The notes under the pieces: model-generated
The model's database searches: none
Told to the model about the DNA's origin: nothing
The model's input: the letters and a program-made list of their open reading frames with translations, nothing else
In this document: positions 31,731-44,264 of the stretch, in pieces
How positions within the stretch are numbered: position 1 is the first letter of the stretch
Layout of the letters: the number at the start of each line of letters is the position of its first letter
Translations under genes and position numbers: made by a program
NCBI GenBank assembly: GCA_003254905.1
Contig: QANU01018435.1
Span: 1,478-65,477 of the forward strand
DNA from: Nissolia schottii
Taxonomy: Eukaryota; Streptophyta; Magnoliopsida; Fabales; Fabaceae
Direction of reading: 5' to 3'
Length of the DNA stretch: 64,000 nt

Positions 31731-33985
31731 TGTAACACCCCTGCTAACTGCCTATGCTATAGTCGTAAGCAATGCTCATAGGGTTGTTATCTACTTTGGT
31801 TGGGTTACTTCTAGCCCCTACTTTTAGCTTTGCAAATATTTCTTACATGAAAATATGGACCGTTTTAAAACTTTTTCCTTTTCTTTATTAACTCATAAAT
31901 TAGGAGCCGTGCGTGTTCAAGGACTCATAGATATGTGAGCGATAGAGTCCTAATGGACTTAAGCTATAACTAATCTATCGGACATTCGTATAGAATATTT
32001 CATGATATATATATACACATAAGTAAATACAAACACATGGTCCATAACACTATTACACATTTGAGTAATAATACATAATTACACATAATGCACATAATCG
32101 TTAATGGCCGATTTAGACCATTTAACTGTTGCAGAATACAGAATAATAATCACGGTCATATGTAGTGAAAAGGGTAGCTCCTTCTTCTTCTCAATGATCT
32201 TCCGGCTTCGAGACTTCAAGCCGTCCTATGATGTCTCGTCCTCTCAGGTATACTGTTCTTACTCACCTGGAATCATAAAGGAGTGGGGGTGAGAACATTG
32301 CGTTCTCAGTGAGAATCCTTAGCCGTAACTATCATTTCATTACTCAGTTATGATCCAGGTTACTCAAGAGATCTCTAAGTGTTCATGCATGCTAAACTCC
32401 CTATTGGTTATTATCATCTATCCTAATCCTGAGTAGGTTAATCTAGTTTACTAAGTGACTGAGGATTTCTAATCTTTGCATTACCTATGGATTCATGCTT
32501 ATTAACTTTATTTGTTAGAGTCCTGTAACGTCCGATCACATGCTCCCGTAGTCTATGACTTCCATATAGGTCGTCTCGAGAGTTCTCTTAATGGTAACTT
32601 ACATGATACATGTACTTACATACATACATATATACATACATCACATATCTTATACATGAGGGGATCAGGGTTTTCTTACCCGCTCTGTTAAGCTTGCGTA
32701 TCGGGGTCATGTCCTTCTTAGTTCTTTATGTCTTTCCACCTTTGTTGCCGTGGCCTTCAGCTGCAACCTACTTGCGTTTTCGTTTCGTTGTCAACCCAGC
32801 AACGCTCTGACCGATGTGGTAGCTAACCACACATGCTCTTTGGCATAAATCATCAAACAGTAGTAGGAACAACTATCCAGCTTGGGGCATGGTGAGGGGC
32901 CTGCCCTTTTGACTCGACCAGGCATGGACTTGTGCTTTCCTCGGCTTGCCTTGTCGACGCGACAGGGAAATGTACACCGACTATGCTGGCATGCCCTTTC
33001 GACATTACCAGAAGTGTACCTTTGCTCTCTAGCATCCCTTTTTGACGTTACCAGGAGTGTACCTTTAGTCTCTGGCATGCCATTTTGATGCTACCAGGAG
33101 TATTCTGCTAAACATTCTTTGGGACTTGGTGATGTCATGTCCTTAAACATTCATCTTTTCTTTCTTTCTTTCTTTTCACTTTAACATAAACTCAGGTCTT
33201 AAACCTACATTAACATCATTGACCTATCCATCATGCTGGACTGGTGAAGGGCTTGTCTTGTGGACGTGCTAAGAGAGGGGATAACCCTAATCGTATAGCT
33301 ATGTACTTTCTTCAAGGTGCACCAGATCCTTTGTGGCCAGAACCTTCTTAAGACATCACTTTTTCCCTTGGATTCAGTTATGATCTTTAAAACAATAGGT
33401 GATTGCTTTCTAGTTATCTACAATCGTCCTAAAACACAAATGGCGACCAAGTCCTCATGATGCATGTTAACATAGCACATACTTTCATAATCATTTTCAA
33501 CAGTTAATATAAAATCTAGTAGTTTCGGGCTTGTTGGAATATGTGGGTAGTCTTGAAAACTCAGGTCATTCAATGGTCATTCGAATGACCAAGGCTGTTC
33601 ATTCGAATGACTTGAAAATTTGGCTCTCTGTTTGTAAAAATCATGAGTCATTTGAATTAACAGGGCCAGGTCATTTGAATGACCTGGCAAATTTGTTCTT
33701 GGATGAGTGAAATTCAGGGTCATTTGAAGGACTATGGATGGTCATTCGAACGACCTTGCGTCAAACTCATTCACAACGTTGTTTCTTGCCCGTTTCTCAT
33801 ATTTTCTTACTGAAAAATCATTTAGGGTTCCCACATGTTCCAACAATCACTATAATACATTTCTTTAAATCAAAAACTCATAAAATCATTTATGCACTAT
33901 CACAACAAGACTTACTAGATAATCTCTATTACGTTTTATTTTCGTATAGCACACAAATAGCATGTAAAAGTCACCAATTGGGTGA
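31731..33985 (-). mobile_element. 5' LTR (L13) of chromovirus-like element, truncated
   Basis: The 3' end TGTAACACCCC (plus-strand view) is at 31731 next to the PBS. Sequence is close to L8 throughout: hairpin GAGAAC-GCAAT-GTTCTC with acceptor-like CCAG (about 32270-32312), array (32985-33110), and GTCATTCGAATGAC cluster (33570-33760). It breaks near 33985, just before the expected donor-like site, so the U3 is lost. L8 and L13 could be the LTR pair of one element with a 16-kb rearranged interior, or two separate copies. Confidence 0.72.
33570..33760. repeat. GTCATTCGAATGAC cluster in L13
   Basis: Colinear with 14100-14290 in L8. Several L13 motifs have single changes (TCATTTGAATGA) that weaken the palindrome. 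Confidence 0.75.
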
Positions 33986-34035
33986 CATGGTGACAAAGGT
34001 TCTTCAGAATCTAAAAGTGTGTGGGATGCCATAAA

Positions 34036-34055
34036 GTCCCCACAGACAGTGCCAA
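34036..34055 (-). other. Primer binding site of the Tat-like element
   Basis: Minus strand TTGGCACTGTCTGTGGGGAC directly follows the LTR end CTCGGTACA. It resembles the common plant PBS TTGGCGCCGTCTGTGGGGA with two changes. It orients this LTR as a minus-strand 5' LTR; the internal region is cut off at about 33990. Confidence 0.6.
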
Positions 34056-34218
34056 TGTACCGAGAGGTAGTGTCCTCGGTGCAATTTGGATCCTGGAGTT
34101 CTTCTTCGGGTTCGGGATACTGGAGCAGGTACCTGCAAGGACTCCGACGCTTAAGTTAGTGAAGGTGGGATGATAGAATAAAGTCAAGGGGAAATGGGTT
34201 CTAGGTATACCTGGGTAG

Positions 34219-37163
34219 TGTAACAGCCCGACTTTTTCTTTCACCAAGATTTCGTGTAATAAATAATTAAGAATATCTTAATAAGAAAAAGATAAAATAA
34301 AAATAAAATAAAATTTAAGTATTAATTTTAATTCCTGCAATATTAGCTAAAAATAATAATTTTGCGATCTCGTGGCGTCCGGTGACGTTCGGGTCAATAT
34401 TAGGTGATTATTAGAATTTAACCATGACTCAAAGGAGTCTGTAAAATACACTAATATGAAAATAAATTCGAGAATATCTCAACAAAGATTTAAATATTAA
34501 TAAGAAAAATTAATAAGTCACAACGGTATATCCGAAATATTTTTAGGACTTTCGGACATAAATAGTTAATGAGAAAACATGACCAAAACACACATAGACA
34601 ATTGACACATGGATGGCCAAGGGCCACAAATTTGCCACGGCAGCCCTTGTCCCATGAAACACACACACCAAATCCTTATTCATTTTGCTTATTTCTAATT
34701 ATGCTAACCAAAGCTCTTCCACCGCCTTTATTGAATTCTCTTATTTTCACACACATAGCTAAGACAAGTAGCAGCACAAGCTGTAACCTCCTCTTCCCTT
34801 GGTGAGAAAACCCCAAGCTTCATAACCTAAGCTCCATCACATCTCCATCTTCCTATTTCCATTTGTTTCACTTCTTGGCAAGAAGAACTCAAGCAAGCAA
34901 GCAAAGCTCAATTTCATCCTTCCTCCATCACTAAACAACTCTTTACAAAGTGGGTAACTCTAGTTCCTCACCTATTGATGGTGGATGCTTGATTATGTAA
35001 TTGTGTGTGTGTGTGTGTGTTTCTTTACATATATGTTTATGTATGTTAGAATCCATGTTAGGGCTTAGGGAGATGACTCTGAAGGGTCCTGTGACCTGGA
35101 CTAGATAGGTTTATTATGTGTGGAATATGTGTAAAAGCTCAAGAAGGATCCATGGGAGAAAGGGGAAAGAAAGAGGAGTCTGTAGAGAGTTGTTAAGCGA
35201 CGCCTGGACTGGTGCTGAGTAGTTTTGCGGAAAGTGATTGAGAAGAGTCTGTAGAGAGTTGTTGAGTGGCGCCTGGACTGGTGCTGAGTAGTTCTGCGGA
35301 AAGTGATTGAGAGGAGTCTGTAGAGAGTTGTTGAGTGGCGCCTGAATTGGTGCTGAGTGGTTCCGCGGAGAGTGACTGAGAGGAGTCTAGAAAGTTGATG
35401 AGCGGGCACCTGGGACGGTGCTGAGTGGTTCCACGGAGAGTGACTGAGAGGAGTCTAGAAAGTGGCTGATCGGGCACTTGGGACGGTGCTGAGTGGTTCC
35501 GCGGAGAGTGATTGAGAGGAATCTAGAAAGTGGTTGATCGGGCACCTGGGACGGTGCTGAGTGGTTCCCTATAGAGTTTCTGAGTGGTTCCGCGGAGGTT
35601 CCCTGGAGTTGCTGAGAGGTTCCCTGGAGTTGCTGAGAGGGTTACGTAGAGAGTGCTTAGGGGGCCCTAGGGTACCGCTGAGTGGCCTGAGACCAGAATG
35701 TCTTAGGGAGACCTTCTTGAGGCACATAATCTAACACTCAATGTTATCCCTATGATTTGTAACGGAGATATGTGAATTACATGTAGTATGTGATATAATA
35801 TGTGGCATTCCATGCATTCATGATAAGCTAGGTTTAAAGGATTAGGAGTAATTATGAGATGAGTAAAGATTCTGAAATGAACCATAGGAAACAAGTCATG
35901 ACATGCTGCAGGTACAGAAAGCAAGAGATGATGAATTACTACTGAAAAATGCTGAACAGGCCGTGATCACGAGATGCCAAATCATGATCCCACTTCAGGA
36001 GGTCAAAGAAGCATCTTGAATGTGGAAGCTCGCCACAGGTGGTGTCGATATGGCATACCTGGAGGTGTGCAGTTACCACGCCTAGCATTGTCGAAAGGGG
36101 GAAAGCTAAGGTGGGGGTACAATATCCGCCCACTGCCGAGGGGTCCCGAGGGGGCACACGGCAGGTGGAAGCCCACCACAGGGGTCAACAGAGGACCACC
36201 TGGAGGTGCGAGGTTATTCCGTCATACTAGTGTCAAAAAAAAGGCACTATTATGGTGGGAATAACATATATTCCAAAAGCAGGTTTATTCTGTTATGCAT
36301 ATGTTCATTCTGTTATGCATGGATATCAAGTATGTTTATTCTGTTATGTATGAATATCTGTAATGTATGATTCTGCTGTTATGTAATTACCGTCAAGAGA
36401 ACGCTCGAGACGGCTATGTATGTAAACGTAATGTTAACAAGCACGAGAACGTAGTAAGCAAGAGTAGTTCCCCTATCACTTAGTAATGTAGATAAAGCCG
36501 TTCAGAACCTTATGCCAGATAATAATCAGTAGGCTGTTTAGTATGCATGTTCACTTAGAAATCTCTGAGCGGCCTGAAGTCCGACCTAATATGATTCGAG
36601 ACTCAAGAACCAAAGTTATTTCCACTAAGAACCTACCGTTTTCACTCCCACTGCCTTATGACTTCAGGTACTGATGATGATTCATATTTTGAGGATGCTG
36701 ATGAGCCGCCAGCTGAGCCATGAGCGGCCGTGACAGGAGATGGACTTAGAGAGCAGGATGTCAGGATTTTTGCCAAGGGCATACTAAGTAGTATTCCAAT
36801 AGCCCTTGTATTTTGATGTTATGAATTTTGGATCTTGTATATGGTATTTTAGCTTATGTACATGTTATGTGTATTTTACTTATTGTACATACAACTATGT
36901 GACTTTGTATTATGGACCACATGAATGAATATTGGATGCTTTATTACCATACTGTTATACGCTTTGTTATATTTGTTCTTTCTGACGCATGGCTCTATTT
37001 TAGTAATTATTCAATACAAATGAAAAGTTTAAAATTGGTCCCTATTTTCTTTACCAACTATTTTCGAAAGATAACTATGGACTAAGGTATTCCGACCAGG
37101 TAGAAAACAACCTAGTGAGCATTGTTTACTACGTACGGGTAAACAGTCAGCTAGGGTGTTTCA
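34219..37163 (+). mobile_element. Long-LTR family, solo LTR L14
   Basis: It starts TGTAACAGCCCG at 34219 and ends GGGTGTTTCA at 37163, with a perfect target duplication GGTAG. It shows a U3 block CGAAATATTTTTAGGAC (about 34538-34556), a donor-like GTGGGTAACTC (GT at 34954), a cluster of degenerate CTGAGTGG units (35170-35690), a hairpin array (35965-36270), and AAGAAC-CTACC-GTTTTC with CAG (36665-36667). The frame SGTDDDSYFEDADEPPAEP then stops. It is closest to L6 and L11. Confidence 0.88.
35170..35690 (+). repeat. Tandem CTGAGTGGTTCCGCGGAGAG repeats in L14
   Basis: About eight units of 65-75 bases, each with GGTGCTGAGTGGTTCCGCGG and a GAGGAGTCTRGAAAGT segment, then shorter units. This is an amplified form of the CCGCTGAGCGG-type cluster. 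The long open frames on the minus strand (about 35101-35477) are repeat by-products with no recognisable domain. Confidence 0.7.
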
Positions 37164-37464
37164 GGTAGGACCCGTGATTCCGTTGGCCCGAGATTCTCTC
37201 CGAGGTGGTGATGTTCACCGCGGGAGTGCGTCACGGTCCCAGGATCTTGTTAAATGCTCAAAATATGCAATTTTGATCATTTTAAAAGACATTTAATTAC
37301 TTAGGTTTTAAAGATTTATCTAATGAATTTCCCTTATTTTGTAGGTTTCTAATATATTTTGAAGATGGATGCAAGCAGCTTAATTAAAGAATAATCCCTA
37401 AAGAATGGAAGAAAAAGGCAAAATAGGAGAAAGAGCTTAAAGGAACAACCAGGCGTGAAGACCG

Positions 37465-37770
37465 CTCAGCGAAAACAAAGGAATCGCTCAGCACATAAAG
37501 ACTTATCGCTCCGCGGTGAAGGCAAACTCGCTCAGCGATAAAAGGAGTATCGCTCAGCGGTGGTACCTGTACCGCTGAGCGATCATACCTAAAAGACCAA
37601 CTTGCACGCGGCGTATTTATTGTGACAGCTGAAGCTACGTCAGCGCCGCCCTGCAAAAGCTGCTGAGCATTTATTACTCCGCGTAAAAGTACAACCGCTC
37701 AGCGATTAAGCGCCGCCGCTCAGCGATAACGAGCTAACCGCTCAGCGATGGTATCAAAATCGCTGAGCGA
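37465..37770. repeat. CCGCTCAGCG cluster in Athila 5' LTR U3
   Basis: About ten copies of CGCTCAGCG or CGCTGAGCG in both orientations, at 18-60 base spacing, within 330 bp upstream of the TATA box. Confidence 0.8.
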
Positions 37771-37788
37771 AGGACCCCAAGCTTTGCC

Positions 37789-37796
37789 TATAAATA
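37789..37796 (+). promoter_or_regulatory. TATA box of Athila 5' LTR
   Basis: TATAAATA in GCCTATAAATAGGGAGGCC, about 540 bp into the LTR. This is the likely promoter for the element RNA; the R region should begin about 30 bases downstream. Confidence 0.75.
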
Positions 37797-38895
37797 GGGA
37801 GGCCGAGGCACATTCGAAACCATCTCTTCATCATCCATTCCCTCCCTAAAAACACCATTCTTCTTAATTTCTTTTGTACTTTTAAAGCTTAGTTTAGTTT
37901 AGGTTAGATTAGGAGCAAAGACGAGGCTTGTGAAGGAGCCGGAGATCGAGCAAGCTTGGCGAAGTCGTGGCCATGACGGCGTGGTAACGTGTCATGGTAA
38001 GCGTCCAAACCTTGCCTCCGAGATACTCTTGTAAGATGGATTCCTAATCCTCTTTTTGTTGGGATTTTGGTCATTATCGTAGTTGCTTGAATCCATGTAA
38101 CTATTACATATGAATCTATCCTTTTCTTATGAATTGCTTGAATGGTTTTACACTTAATGCTAGTTTTTGCTTAATGTTTTGATTCTTGATTTGGGATTTA
38201 GTTGTATGAACGATAGTTATACTAATTGAATCATAACCAAGTTAAGATCAACATCATTATGCTTAACTAGATTTGAGACTTGAACGTTGTGAACGAGAGT
38301 TACAATCATTAGAGTCAGAACTAAACCATTTTCATCTAATCTTGTTGCCATAACTGGAATAAAGGTTAGCCGTTTTAACATCTGGATTAATGCAGGCATA
38401 CTTTGTTAAGCTTGTGTGCGAAAGTGACAGTTTAACAAAGGAAACCTGTGATCTTGTCATGAGCGAAAGTGATGACAAGTTAAGAACTGGTGGCGGGCAA
38501 TCAATTGATAGTTCTATGTAATAAGTAACTGAATGCATGAAACTATGATGTGATTAAAATTCCCAACAAGCTTCGGAACTACCTCTGATTTGTTTCCTAT
38601 TTACTTTTATGTTGCTTATTTACTTATTTATTTAACTATCAACTTATCAAATCCTTCACTCCATTGTTTAATTAAACAAACTCAAGAACGGTATTTTTGC
38701 AACTCTTTGCGGATTCGACTGTACCCGACTATACTGCAATTGGATCCCTTGTGGATCTGAAAGCCGTAAAGTAGGTATATATTTAATTTGAACGACAACA
38801 GCACAGATAAGCTTTCTACGAACTTGGCACGGTTGTGACAAAACCTAAGCTGTGTCAAGAGACGAGAAAGTGGTTAAAAAGGCTTTCATCAAATT

Positions 38896-38913
38896 TGGCG
38901 CCGTTGCCGGGGA
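38896..38913 (+). other. Primer binding site (tRNA-Asp type)
   Basis: TGGCGCCGTTGCCGGGGA, four bases after the LTR end. This is the canonical Athila PBS. Confidence 0.88.
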
Positions 38914-39067
38914 GTTGCGTCAAAATACATAGCTTGAGTTTTGTTTGGTTAAATTGTGAATATTTGTAAAATATTGTATAGTTCTTATTGTTGTTATTTT
39001 AACTTTCCTTTATTTTAAGAACTCTTGTTGTAATCTTATTTGGCTAGTGTGAATCTTCTTAGCAATT

Positions 39068-40523
39068 GCGAGGTAAGACTTCAAAAGATCAATTGTTGTT
39101 TGACCCTAAGATTGAAGCTACTTCGAGGAGAAACAGGAAAAAGCATAAAAAGCACTTAGCCAAACAAAGACAGGAGCAAGAGACAACTTCATCATCAACT
39201 TCTTCAACAAACTAAGAAGAAACCATTGCTGAAACAATGGGAGCTGGCGACAATACTGGAGCTGGCAATGCAACAGGAGCCAGCGACAATAGGGGTTTTG
39301 TAAATGTTACCCCTAGAAACATTATTCGAATGAGCAGGACTACTGGAACACAAAGACAACCTCAGATGCAACCTGGTTTGGTTCAATTGTTATATGCTAA
39401 CCCTTTTGCAGGTTTAGATCATGAGGATCCGTATGCTCATCTGACGAAGTTCTATGAACTCTGTGGGACCGCGGGAATGTCCGAAGCCGATGAAGAATCA
39501 ATATTTTTAAGGATGTTTCCCCTGACCTTGATCGGGAAAGCCAAGGAGTGGTTGCTGGATCAACCACAACATATTCTGTCAAATTGAGATGAGTTGGAGG
39601 AAAAGTTTTGTGCCAGGTACTTTTCTCTGTCTAAATTTATGGATTTAAAGACTACTATTGCTACATTTGTGCAGGCACTAGGCGAGAGCCTATGTGAAGC
39701 TTGAGAATGCTACAAATCCATGCTGAGAAAATGCCCTAATCATGGGTTCGATGCGCGTACACAAATCCATATCTTCCGTAACGGACTCCAACAACAGCAC
39801 AAACTAATGCTTGATGCTGTAGCCGGTGGACAGATAATGTCCAAAACTCCTGAGGAAGCAATCTCCATTATTGATTCCATGGCCTTGACGGATCAACAAG
39901 GCCAGTACCACAGAGGACCAAGGAGAGGAGGAGTGCTTGAGCTGGGAACCAACGATACCATCCTTGCCCAACACAAGCAACTCCAACAACAGGTGGACGA
40001 GGTGAAAAAGGCCCTAAGCGAGTTGCCAAAGCAAATTAGAGAGGCCCGTGAAGCAAAAAGGCAACAGATATTTTTATGTGAAATTTGTAATGGCGATCAC
40101 CCGTCTAGTATTTGTCATTTCAGGGAAGAGGAGGTTCACTTCCTTGAAAACCAGCCACGGCCACCCTATCAAAACAATTTTCAAAGGGGGCCGAATCAAA
40201 ATTTCAATTAGCCATGGAAGCAAGAAGCTGGTCCTTCATTTAACAAAGCTCCTCAACAGCCGTATCAACCACCCCGCCCTTATCAGAACCAGCCTCCAGT
40301 GTATTCAAGTTCCAAAATAGAGGAAACGTTTAATCAATTTATGCAACAATCAATGATTAATCAAAAGAACAATGAAGCCTCTATTAGGAACTTGGAAACA
40401 CAATTGGGACAATTGGCTAATGATATGGCGGAGTTGAAGAAAAGAAGATTTATGGCTAATCCGGAGCTGAACCCTAAGGGCTCTTGCCATGAGGGAAGGA
40501 TTGATGATGAAGCAGGGAGCTAG
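39068..40523 (+). pseudogene. gag: Athila gag pseudogene
   Basis: One continuous frame with four stops. It opens with an Athila-like DQLLFDPKIEATSRRNRK segment. The Gag core follows (NPFAGLDHEDPYAHLTKFYE, then LRMFPLTLIGKAKEWL). Next come a Gln-rich coiled-coil-like stretch (QHKQLQQQVDEVKKAL), a zinc knuckle CEICNGDHPSSIC (CX2CX3HX4C), and a second coiled coil (NLETQLGQLANDMAEL). Gag forms the particle that packages element RNA. Stops lie at 39213 (TAA), 39585 (TGA), 39702 (TGA) and 40209 (TAG). The context suggests two were Trp codons and two Gln codons, all C-to-T or G-to-A changes. No frameshift is seen. Confidence 0.88.
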
Positions 40524-40533
40524 AAAGAAAAAT

Positions 40534-40581
40534 GCGTCGAGCTAACGACGTTAAACTAAGTGCTGACTGGGAGGCAACCCA
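40534..40581 (+). other. Conserved post-gag block of Athila/Tat-like elements
   Basis: GCGTCGAGCTAACGACGTTA followed by AACTAAGTGCTGACTGGGAG and GCAACCCA. I have seen this GTCGAGCTAACGACRTTAAA...GGGAGGCAACCCA block repeatedly in plant gypsy elements of this type. TGGGAGGCAACCCA is an inverted repeat with TGGG/CCCA arms. Its role is unknown to me. Confidence 0.6.
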
Positions 40582-41573
40582 GAGTTTTGTAAGTTTTTAT
40601 TAATTAGTAGTTTATTAAAGGTTAATTAATTTAAGGTGTTAAGAAATTTAGAAATATGGTGAAAAAGAAATAAGGGTTTTTCTAAATCTTGTGATTAGGT
40701 TTGAAATTTTAAAAATGCTAATCCTTTTCAAATTAAGCTAAACTTGAAGCATTTTTTATTTCTAAACCTAATGACAGATTTAAACCTTTTAAACAATTAT
40801 TTGAAGAGGTGCACATGAGTAAAGTGAAAAAGGATTCTTATTTGTTCAAGAAATAAAAAGAAACTTTTAAGAAAAGAATCTTTTCAAAAAAGCACCTTAA
40901 AATGTTTTATTTTAAATCCATGAATCATTGTGGGAAATTCTGTCCATAATAAGTGGGAAATTCTGTCCACATTAGTGGGAACTTCTAACCACTTAAGCGG
41001 GGACTTCTGTAACATCCCGCTTTCTCCTTAGCAGAATTTCGCTAGATAATTGTCCAAAATATTTCTAATTTCAGTTGAGCCGTTAGAATCATAAACTCTT
41101 AGGATGAAAATTGTCTGTAGAAATATTTCTGCACGTTTTCTCAAAATTCTACAGACACTAGAACGAACCTTTTCTGCCTTTTGCACACAACCGCGCGTCT
41201 AAAGTATCCGAAAAAGGGTACGGCTACAGACGAGCATTCATAAGTACCTAAGTGACCCTATAATATTACTTAGTAAAAATTATGAGATCACAAGAACGTG
41301 ATCGGAATATTTTTAGAACAGCCGTACACGAAGTACCGGGACCGGAAATGCCAAAAACCTGATCAAAATTGATCTGCCGGAGCCCGTTAATTCTTGGCCA
41401 CAAAAAATGGCCAAGACACAAAGCCTTGCATGGTTATGGAGGGGGCCAAATGGCCTAGTTAAAGAGTCAAAGATGACTCATGGTGGTGCTTAGGTCATGC
41501 ATGACATAAGCAAGGGTATTTTGGTAAATTATGCCCAAGGGCATTTTGGGAAAGAGATTTTCGGCCCAAGGCC

Positions 41574-41581
41574 TATAAATA
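41574..41581 (+). promoter_or_regulatory. TATA box of L15
   Basis: TATAAATA in GGCCTATAAATACCCC, as in L9 and L12. Confidence 0.7.
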
Positions 41582-41883
41582 CCCCCCAAATTCAGAATTT
41601 TGAGTAGAAAATTGGAAACCTTGGCCAAACTCTGTCCAATTTCACATTCAGTCGTTTTACTGTCCAAAAACCTTAACCCGGAGGCTTTTCTTCACAAGAC
41701 CTAACTTAAGCTTCCTAAACCCTAACCTCACAAATTCTTCTAGCATCTTGAAGGACTCTCTTATACATCTATTCTAAGGTTAAGATCTTGGGTATAATCA
41801 AGCAAGGTGGGATTCTGCACAAACTGGTTGCAGCAAGTGCATAAACGTGGGTAAACCAACATAATCACTGTCTATGTGATTTA

Positions 41884-42595
41884 NNNNNNNNNNNNNNNNN
41901 NNNNNNNNNNNNNNNNNNNNNNNNNNNNNNNNNNNNNNNNNNNNNNNNNNNNNNNNNNNNNNNNNNNNNNNNNNNNNNNNNNNNNNNNNNNNNNNNNNNN
42001 NNNNNNNNNNNNNNNNNNNNNNNNNNNNNNNNNNNNNNNNNNNNNNNNNNNNNNNNNNNNNNNNNNNNNNNNNNNNNNNNNNNNNNNNNNNNNNNNNNNN
42101 NNNNNNNNNNNNNNNNNNNNNNNNNNNNNNNNNNNNNNNNNNNNNNNNNNNNNNNNNNNNNNNNNNNNNNNNNNNNNNNNNNNNNNNNNNNNNNNNNNNN
42201 NNNNNNNNNNNNNNNNNNNNNNNNNNNNNNNNNNNNNNNNNNNNNNNNNNNNNNNNNNNNNNNNNNNNNNNNNNNNNNNNNNNNNNNNNNNNNNNNNNNN
42301 NNNNNNNNNNNNNNNNNNNNNNNNNNNNNNNNNNNNNNNNNNNNNNNNNNNNNNNNNNNNNNNNNNNNNNNNNNNNNNNNNNNNNNNNNNNNNNNNNNNN
42401 NNNNNNNNNNNNNNNNNNNNNNNNNNNNNNNNNNNNNNNNNNNNNNNNNNNNNNNNNNNNNNNNNNNNNNNNNNNNNNNNNNNNNNNNNNNNNNNNNNNN
42501 NNNNNNNNNNNNNNNNNNNNNNNNNNNNNNNNNNNNNNNNNNNNNNNNNNNNNNNNNNNNNNNNNNNNNNNNNNNNNNNNNNNNNNNNNNNNNNN
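41884..42595. other. Assembly gap (712 N)
   Basis: Unknown sequence inside L15. By comparison with L9 it should hold the middle of the intron-like region and the palindromic cluster. Translations spanning it are meaningless. Confidence 0.95.
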
Positions 42596-43034
42596 TGTTT
42601 CGCTAGTTGCTAGATTTATGTTTATTATGTTCAAGAAAGGTTTAGTATGAGATTATGTTTCTTATATAAGATGGGTTTGATGTTATGAGATTGGTAAAGT
42701 TAGTGACAGTGCATGATTGATATCCATGAGTTATGTGAAGTTAGCGATGTTATATGAACGATGTTATGAGTTATATGGTCTAACGTGTTAAATGTTTATG
42801 ATGATGGGGAATTATATACTAATGCTATATGATGATGATTGTGTGATACGAAGTATGTTAGATGCTTATGATAACGAAGTGCTATATGTTAGAGTATATG
42901 ATGATGATCTTTCAACGAATATGATGAAGATGACGACATGAAATATTGAGTATAATTGCTATGTATATGACCTGTACATGACACTATGACATGCTTGATG
43001 TACATGACAACATGATATGATATGACATGAACAT

Positions 43035-43322
43035 GACACGAAGGACGCCGCCATAGGGTGAGTGGATTTCCTCAGAATATGATACAGAGGACGCCGCCCT
43101 CAGGCGAGTGGATTTCCTCAATGACATGGAGGACGCTGTCATACGGCAAGTGGATTTCCTCATTGCACTTAATATGATATGGAGGACGCTGCCCTATGAC
43201 AAGTGGATTTCCTCAACCCACAATATGACATGGAGGACGTTGTTATATGGCAAGTGGATTTCCTCATTGCACTTAATATGATATGGAGGACGCTGCCCTA
43301 TGACAAGTGGATTTCCTCAAGC
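43035..43322 (+). repeat. Tandem hairpin array in L15
   Basis: Six units of 42-53 bases, each GAGGACGCYGYC, a variable core, then AGTGGATTTCCTC (near 43040, 43086, 43128, 43181, 43231 and 43284). GAGGA and TCCTC pair in every unit. Inside, GCC-CTCA-GGC, GTC-ATAC-GGC and GTT-ATAT-GGC keep pairing through changes if G-U pairs are allowed; the GCC-CTAT-GAC units have one mismatch. Confidence 0.65.
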
Positions 43323-44264
43323 CTTCTACATGTTCGACGTGAATATGATATGTCTATATGATACACACATATGATGATGGGTAATACATGAAGATGATGA
43401 TATGTGATTTAACGGTATATGTTACATGAATATGATATGTCTATATGATACACGTATATGATGATAGGTAATACATGAAGAGGATGATATGTGATTTAAC
43501 TGTATATGTTATATGAATATGATGATATGTGCTTTAGCTGCATAGATGATTCAGGAATTAGAATAGAGAACAGATGACCTAGATAAGAAATGAGAGATTC
43601 CCTCAGTCACCTAGTAATCATAGGTAGCTGCTCAGGCTTAAGATGAATGTTAATAAATTGTACGGATGTAGTATAACTGTGACACTTAGAGACCCCTGAG
43701 CGGCGGAATCATAATTGAGAGTAAAATGAACAACGACGACAGAGGTTTCCCACTGAGAACGCAGAGTTCTCACACCCACTCCTTTATGGTTCTAGGTGAG
43801 CAAGGCATGACTTCAGCTTGATGTACGCAGCAGCGGCCCTTGAAGACGATGAATTAAGGAACAGGATAGCAAGAACTAGGCTAAGGATGTTACAATCCAT
43901 GTATTGTACTTTTATGAGAACTTATGTGTATGTATTACCTAAGATATTATCTATGCAAATGTTTGTGATTATATGCTATGGACCACTTGCCTGCTTATTG
44001 TTTGTCGTTGTTATATTTGAGCAGTTACTAGAATAGTATCGAGTTTTAACGCTTGCATTATAAATTTTATCTGGCGCGCATGGCTCATATTTTCTAACAT
44101 ATGTATAGAAAGAAAAAGTTTCAAAATGGTCCATATTTTCTAAGTAAGAAATATTTTCAAAGCTAAAGTAGGGGCTAAAAGTAATCCTAACCAAAGCAGA
44201 TAACAACCTAGTGAGCATTGTTTACGACGTACGAGTAAACAGTTAGCTAGGGTGTTACAACTTC

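Larger units (their letters stand above)
37248..38891 (+). repeat. 5' LTR of the Athila element
   Basis: A 1,644-bp LTR with a GCTCAGCG-type cluster (37465-37770) directly upstream of TATAAATA at 37789. Downstream are a conserved CTTGTAAGATGG/CCTCTTTTTGTTGGG segment and a long AT-rich U5. Apart from one 22-bp unit it is almost identical to the 3' LTR. The minus-strand open frames in it are not supported as genes. Confidence 0.9.
41008..44259 (+). mobile_element. Long-LTR family, solo LTR L15 (with assembly gap)
   Basis: It starts TGTAACATCCCG at 41008 and ends GGGTGTTACA at 44259, with a perfect target duplication ACTTC (41003-41007, 44260-44264). It shows a U3 block GATCGGAATATTTTTAGAAC (about 41300), TATAAATA at 41574, a donor-like GTGGGTAAAC (GT at 41851), a 712-base gap, a hairpin array (43035-43322), a perfect GAGAAC-GCAGA-GTTCTC hairpin and TTCTAG (AG 43794-43795). 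It is closest to L9. It splits the Athila interior, so it is younger than that element. Confidence 0.9.

Noticed and set aside
35101..35477. Two minus-strand Ser/Thr/Gln-rich frames
   Set aside because: Translations of the CTGAGTGGTTCCGCGG tandem repeat in L14.
41798..42634. Frames of 245-278 residues on both strands
   Set aside because: Almost entirely translated N bases of the assembly gap.
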